A stretch of 64,000 nt of DNA from Marsupella aquatica (lineage: Eukaryota; Marchantiophyta), in the NCBI GenBank assembly GCA_973895155.1, contig OZ316891.1, forward strand, positions 22,444,001 through 22,508,000, written 5' to 3'. Shown here in pieces: positions 59,446 through 64,000 of the stretch; the stretch's first letter is position 1, and each line of letters starts with the position of its first letter. The notes under the pieces were generated by a model. It had not been told where the DNA came from, searched no databases, and saw only the letters and a list, made by a program, of their open reading frames with translations. The position numbers and the translations under genes were made by a program.

Positions 59446-62400
59446 ATGGGGAGGGTGAGGAAGGAGACGCGACCCCCGGCGGCTGCAGCGATCCTAATTC
59501 CGAGTTTACTTGTCGAGTGTGAGAAATCACAAGCCTGTCATCCGAGAGCGATCAAGCAGCTAGCGGAGTGTCGTAAGAACGATATTGTTGATTTTCTGGA
59601 GGTTTGGATACGCACTCTCCAGCCTTTGTTCGTGGTCTCGAAAAGGGAGCCGGCTGTCGAGCGCCTTGTGAGCTTCGCTTCTTCTTTCACGGCATTCTGG
59701 GATGAAGAGTTTTCCAAAGACTGCGAGACGTTCTTCGAATTGTTTCTGTCGACTCTACTTGATTGGGCTGAGGCGGCTCACAAGAGCGTTCGCTTTCGTG
59801 CCTGTCAAATGATATCAGAAGTACGTTTCTCCGAGGCTTTTGATTTGCTCATTTCCGTATCTAGGTTTTGTTGAAGCTGCCCTCACCGCTGACTGTTTGG
59901 GACGCTTGGGCAGGTGTTCTTGAAACTGGATGTCCAAATCTCGGTAAACCCGCAATTGTGGGATAGAACTACTGAAACAATGCGGACGCGTATACAAGAC
60001 AAGCACGCAAACGTGCGAGCGTTCGCCGCAAGTGCTCTCTCGAGGCTTTTCAACTCGGACGACATCGAGAATGATCTCACTGTGCAGGCTTATCGAAACG
60101 CACTGGCATCTGATCCGAGTGCCGTAAGTTTCTCCTTGAATTCTCGAATCTGCATTGCCAATGTCTTTATGAGGCACGGAGCTTGATCTCATTCGGCCAA
60201 TTGCACCCAATTTCCTGAAAGCTGCACAACATATTTTCGTGAGAATGGACTTTTCTGATCGCCCCTGATTTATATTTGCGAAGTGGAATCTCCGTAGTTC
60301 ATTAGACTAAACCTGGAAACAAATGTTTTAGAAGTTCGCAGAGGCGTATGCCTTGAACACCCAAGGAACCACAGCTGCGGCGGCCTGACTAGATTTTCCT
60401 AACGAATAATGGTGCATGGTCCAGGAAGTCAGAAAGGTGGTGGTTAAATCCATGCCTGCCGCGACTGCCACAGTTTCCGATATCGTCCAACGAATTGCGG
60501 ACGTCACTGCCTCAGTCCGAAAAGCTTCCTATCAGAACATTGGCGAAAGACTACGACCTGCCAGTTGCTTGAGGTAAGCTCTTCTGAAAACAAAATCATG
60601 TCCTGGGAAATTGGTAACCCCTTCTCCAGTGTCTTTTAAAACGACAGACTATACCGGAGATATGCTCTGGTTTAGGCACATCCATTGTTAACTATTGAAA
60701 GATGTTCCGGTGTAATGTGCATCTAGCATCACTCAGCGGGCCATGACAATTGAAAGAGGACTAGCCGAGAGAGATCCTGCGGTGCGGGAGGAATGTGAAA
60801 AGCTACTGGAACTGTGGTTGCGTGAAGATTGTGACAATGATCCTCTAATGCTGTTGAGATATTTGGACGTGGAGACACACGAGAAAGTGGGTGAGACAGC
60901 CATGTTGGAGTTGCTGAGTAAAAATCTCATCAAGTTCAGTGACACTGGTCTCCGAAAATTTCTAGACAGTTCAGGTAACCCGACTATTCGATCCCTCTTT
61001 TGGCTTGAACCTTTATCTCAAAACATCTTGACAAATTCAAGCCTTCTTCTAGAATGGGTTTTTTCAGACTGGATTGGAAACTTTAAAATACTTTTGATCC
61101 AACATTCACTGCTTCAACGTGTCTTGGCAGGGAACGAACAATTCCTGATGAGCCCAGAAGAAGCATTGTTCTGGCGCGTAGTTTGTACTCATATTCATTC
61201 GGAGGCAAAGGTAAGAGGTCACGACGAGTTACCTCGAGGTCTTCACGACACGATAATGAGCTTAATCTACAAATGTGGAGTCTAGAGATGCAACATTTTA
61301 TGGTGAGGCTGTAAATAGATTTCAGTAGACCGATACAAGTTTTCCGCAGAAGCTTCATAGCATATCGTAGCCTCTAAGTATAGCTGTTGTCCTGTTGTGT
61401 TCCTGTACACAGGCAAAAGCCTCTGAAGCTGCTAATACCGGTGGTGCGGAGGCAGCTGTCAATGCGGCTGTGGCTGTCGAACAGAATGAGTATCTCGAGA
61501 GCATCCTGCCGCTTACTGTCGCTGATTTTGTGCGACTTGTTGAAATTCACCTGCACAAAGGTACTAGCTCCACATTCTTTGCCTTGTGCCATATATCCCA
61601 CCTTCGCTAACAATACTATTCCAGTTAATCACTCCGTTGTGATGCATCTCCTATGAAGTACAGCCAGATATGCGAGGGTTCTCCATTGTGTTCTTCCTTC
61701 AAATCACGCTCCTGCTAACAGGAATGTCTTGATCATTCAACATTTTGTACACATGGAGCTGCTTCGTGACTCCTGAATCTCCTCTTGCGACCCTCGTGTG
61801 ATGTAATAGTATAATGTGTGTTCAGGGTCAGTTGCTTGGTTCGCAGCACGACAGCTACTTTTGATAGCCAAATTGATGGATTTCACTGATTCAACAAGTC
61901 GCAAACATGCCGGGCTCCTTCTGCAAAGACTATTGAGAGAGACAGCACCGTTAGAAGAAGAAAGTGAGTCTGATGACCTTACCTCTCACGGATGGGTGGG
62001 AGATGGCGTTAGTCTTGGTGGAGAAGAAAGTTGGGCAAATGCTGTTGCAGAGTTTGCCCGTCATGTACATGCTTCAGCTGGCGAGTTTGAAGAAGTTTTA
62101 GCAGCTGCTGTTGCTGAAGTTGGTAGACCTTGTAGAGAAGGGGGAGCCGATGAAAGACAGTGGCTGCAGGGCCTCGCCGTCGCCGGACTTCTTCTTGAGA
62201 ATATCACATCTCTAGATGTTCTTGCTGGACGAGCTATAGAACCTGAAGAAATAATTCATTCGCTGCTTCTACCTGCAGTAAGCTCTCTTCCGTAGTTCTT
62301 CAATTCATACGGTGACTTAGAGGGGGATGCCAGTCATTGCCTGTCTGATCAATCAATTTATTTGAATAGAAAGTTATAAGATATGAAGTGGGAAGGATCT

Positions 62401-64000
62401 CGATGTTGATCCCCCTTGACGAGCCCAAAACCCGCTGTCCTAAATTTGACTGCACTTTGGAATCTACTCTGTATATGGTTGTCATCTCCATTTTTGGGGT
62501 TTGTATCAATTCGCAAAGGTCCTTTACAGGTCTAAGACTGTCGTGTATTAAGATCCTCTCGTTGACACTCACGTGAGCATGGCTGTTGCCGTTATAGGTG
62601 AAACATCTCCATCCCGAAATACAAAGAGCCGGAGTCAGGTGCTTGGGCATGTTTTGTGGGTTAGAACGAAGTCCGAGCCCACGAGCACTGGAGCAGCTGC
62701 GAGTTTGCGTCCACAGGGGTCGTCCCCAAGTGCAAAAGATGGCTTTGAAGGCGATGTTTGATTTGATTCTTTGCCACGGAGCTGCTCTGATAGATAAAGT
62801 CTCCATTGCGGAACTTGATCTCGGACTACCAACTCCACGTCCTCGTCCTCCGGGAGTTCACATTCCTGATTTTACTGGCACAGCAGCTCAGCAGATGGAA
62901 CATAGCGTTGAGAGGGGATCGCGTTTGCCAATACTAGAGATCTTAGAAGAGTGTCTCCATGGGGAGTTTTTGGTGGAAGATGGTCAGGATCAAACGGAGT
63001 ACATCAATTCCATAATTGGCGTCGCTGCTGAGGGATTCGCAAAAGTTCTCTTACAGAATAAGCGTTTCCCAGACGTTAGGCAGATTCAGGAGAGGATCGT
63101 TGAAGAGCTACTCATGTTGTACTTCAGTGATAGCACCTTGCACTCCCCCAGGTTCGTAAGTCATCACTAGGCCACTCCCAGCTTCTTTCCCTCTCAAGTG
63201 TATTTTCGTGCTACGCTGCTTTCTTGCTAAAGTGTCATGAATGCTGATTGCAGGTTGAAACAATGTTTAGCGGTGTTCTTCCGCATCTGGTGTTCTCTCT
63301 CTGCTTCCAATAAGGTACATCAGCACTCGACTTTATATTTTCTTACTTGTGTTGGGTCGAGCATGAACGAGCACTGGTCTCAAGCCATTTATATAATCCC
63401 CAATTAACAAAGATGATCATTGGATAATTTGTGGACGCTATGTTGGGAGATAAAAGTCTATCTGATATCCGAATTTTCCCGCAGAGATGCATTTCAGCTG
63501 TATTCATACCGGTTTTGCGCAAAAAGTGGCCCGGCATCGATGAGAAACGAGAAAAGCCAGGCACAGTCTTGGTCGCCCGAAAACATGCAACGCAAGTTGC
63601 CCATTTCATGCTGCACTTACTTCACTTGCCATTAGTTTCGATGGCAAATCGGGGAACAAATCAGAAAACACCTGACCGCGGCGATGCTGGTGCCGCATGT
63701 CATGAAGATGCTTTCGATGAAGGGCTGGAGACGCTGGGTATCCGAATTTGTGTAGAGGTTAGATATCACTTGTTCCATATGTATTCGTTCTCGCAATTAG
63801 TTGAAAAGTTCCTGGTGAGGACTAGACTTTGATATCGAAGAATTCATTGCGCTGATGCTGCCGCTGGTTGTCTGCAGGTCAAGGGAGATGCCAGAAAATT
63901 TACGTCTTTTTCTATGGCAAAAAAGACATACGCAGCGATGCTCTGCCGAGTGGTAACTTTACTGCGATTCAGCCCAGTTCCGCAGGAGAAGATCAAGGCC
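59446..64000 (+). CDS. CAP-G: Condensin I subunit CAP-G, 3' end beyond the window
   Basis: Eleven exons join in phase to 891 residues and remain open at the window edge: 59446-59820, 59914-60123, 60425-60573, 60727-60974, 61131-61210, 61413-61560, 61826-62277, 62598-63151, 63254-63314, 63485-63757 and 63878 to the edge. CAP-G is the HEAT-repeat subunit that binds the kleisin CAP-H and DNA, and acts in mitotic chromosome condensation. Matching stretches are ERLVSFASSFTAFWDEEFSK, HKSVRFRACQMISE, HANVRAFAASALSRLFN, ASVRKASYQNIGERL, MTIERGLAERDPAVREECEK and LLRYLDVETHEKVGE, and later VKHLHPEIQRAGVRCLGMFC. Arabidopsis CAP-G has about 1050 residues, so roughly 150 are missing on the right. Exon 2 has a competing acceptor at about 59865. 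Confidence 0.94.

Overview
The window is plant nuclear DNA. Genes have GT-AG introns of roughly 100-500 bp, and the products are land-plant families: an ERN/RAP2.11-like AP2/ERF factor, a type-B cytokinin response regulator, a PPR-DYW RNA-editing protein, AP-3 mu, VPS60, xylulokinase, UBA5 and condensin CAP-G. The PPR protein's wording (repeated 'LVDMYAKCGSIEDAW', 'ACASVAALEEGR', 'CSCGDFW' end) and the mixture of decayed copia, LINE and PIF/Harbinger DNA suggest a moss-like early-diverging land plant. The species cannot be fixed from sequence alone.

Layout. 0.45-2.1 kb (-): intronless AP2/ERF gene with a purine-rich upstream leader to about 3.2 kb. 3.2-7.0 kb: gene-poor, with repeats and hairpins. 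7.05-11.32 kb (+): AP-3 complex mu subunit in eight exons. 11.3-15.7 kb: gene-poor, rich in minisatellites. 15.71-16.42 kb (+): VPS60/CHMP5, one exon. 18.90-20.42 kb (-): type-B response regulator, one exon. 21.2-22.15 kb: tRNA-Cys with a tandem array of tRNA-derived repeats. 24.22-27.80 kb (+): xylulokinase in eleven exons. 29.06-31.26 kb (-): PPR-DYW protein whose N-terminus splices onto an OSB-type PDF motif, with a possible targeting exon near 32.9 kb. 35.55-39.41 kb (-): UBA5 in about thirteen exons. 40.26-44.44 kb: complete PIF/Harbinger transposon with transposase, convergent Myb-like partner and a third ORF. 44.5-49 kb: repeat cemetery (minisatellite, LINE tail, copia pol). 49.56-52.63 kb (+): unrecognised nuclear-type protein in five exons. 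54.5-56.4 kb (-): LINE reverse-transcriptase remnant and an unknown broken repeat protein. 59.45 kb to the right edge (+): condensin I subunit CAP-G, incomplete.

The genes are independent housekeeping and regulatory loci, not a pathway cluster; two (AP-3 mu, VPS60) serve endosome/vacuole trafficking. All exon models were built by reading splice sites and checking that phases add up. The AP-3 mu and xylulokinase models, and the CAP-G model as far as the window goes, are phase-consistent throughout. The most interesting observations are the OSB-PDF/PPR-DYW fusion, the tRNA-Cys-derived tandem array, a hairpin seen at two distant loci with a compensatory base change, and the apparently intact Harbinger element.
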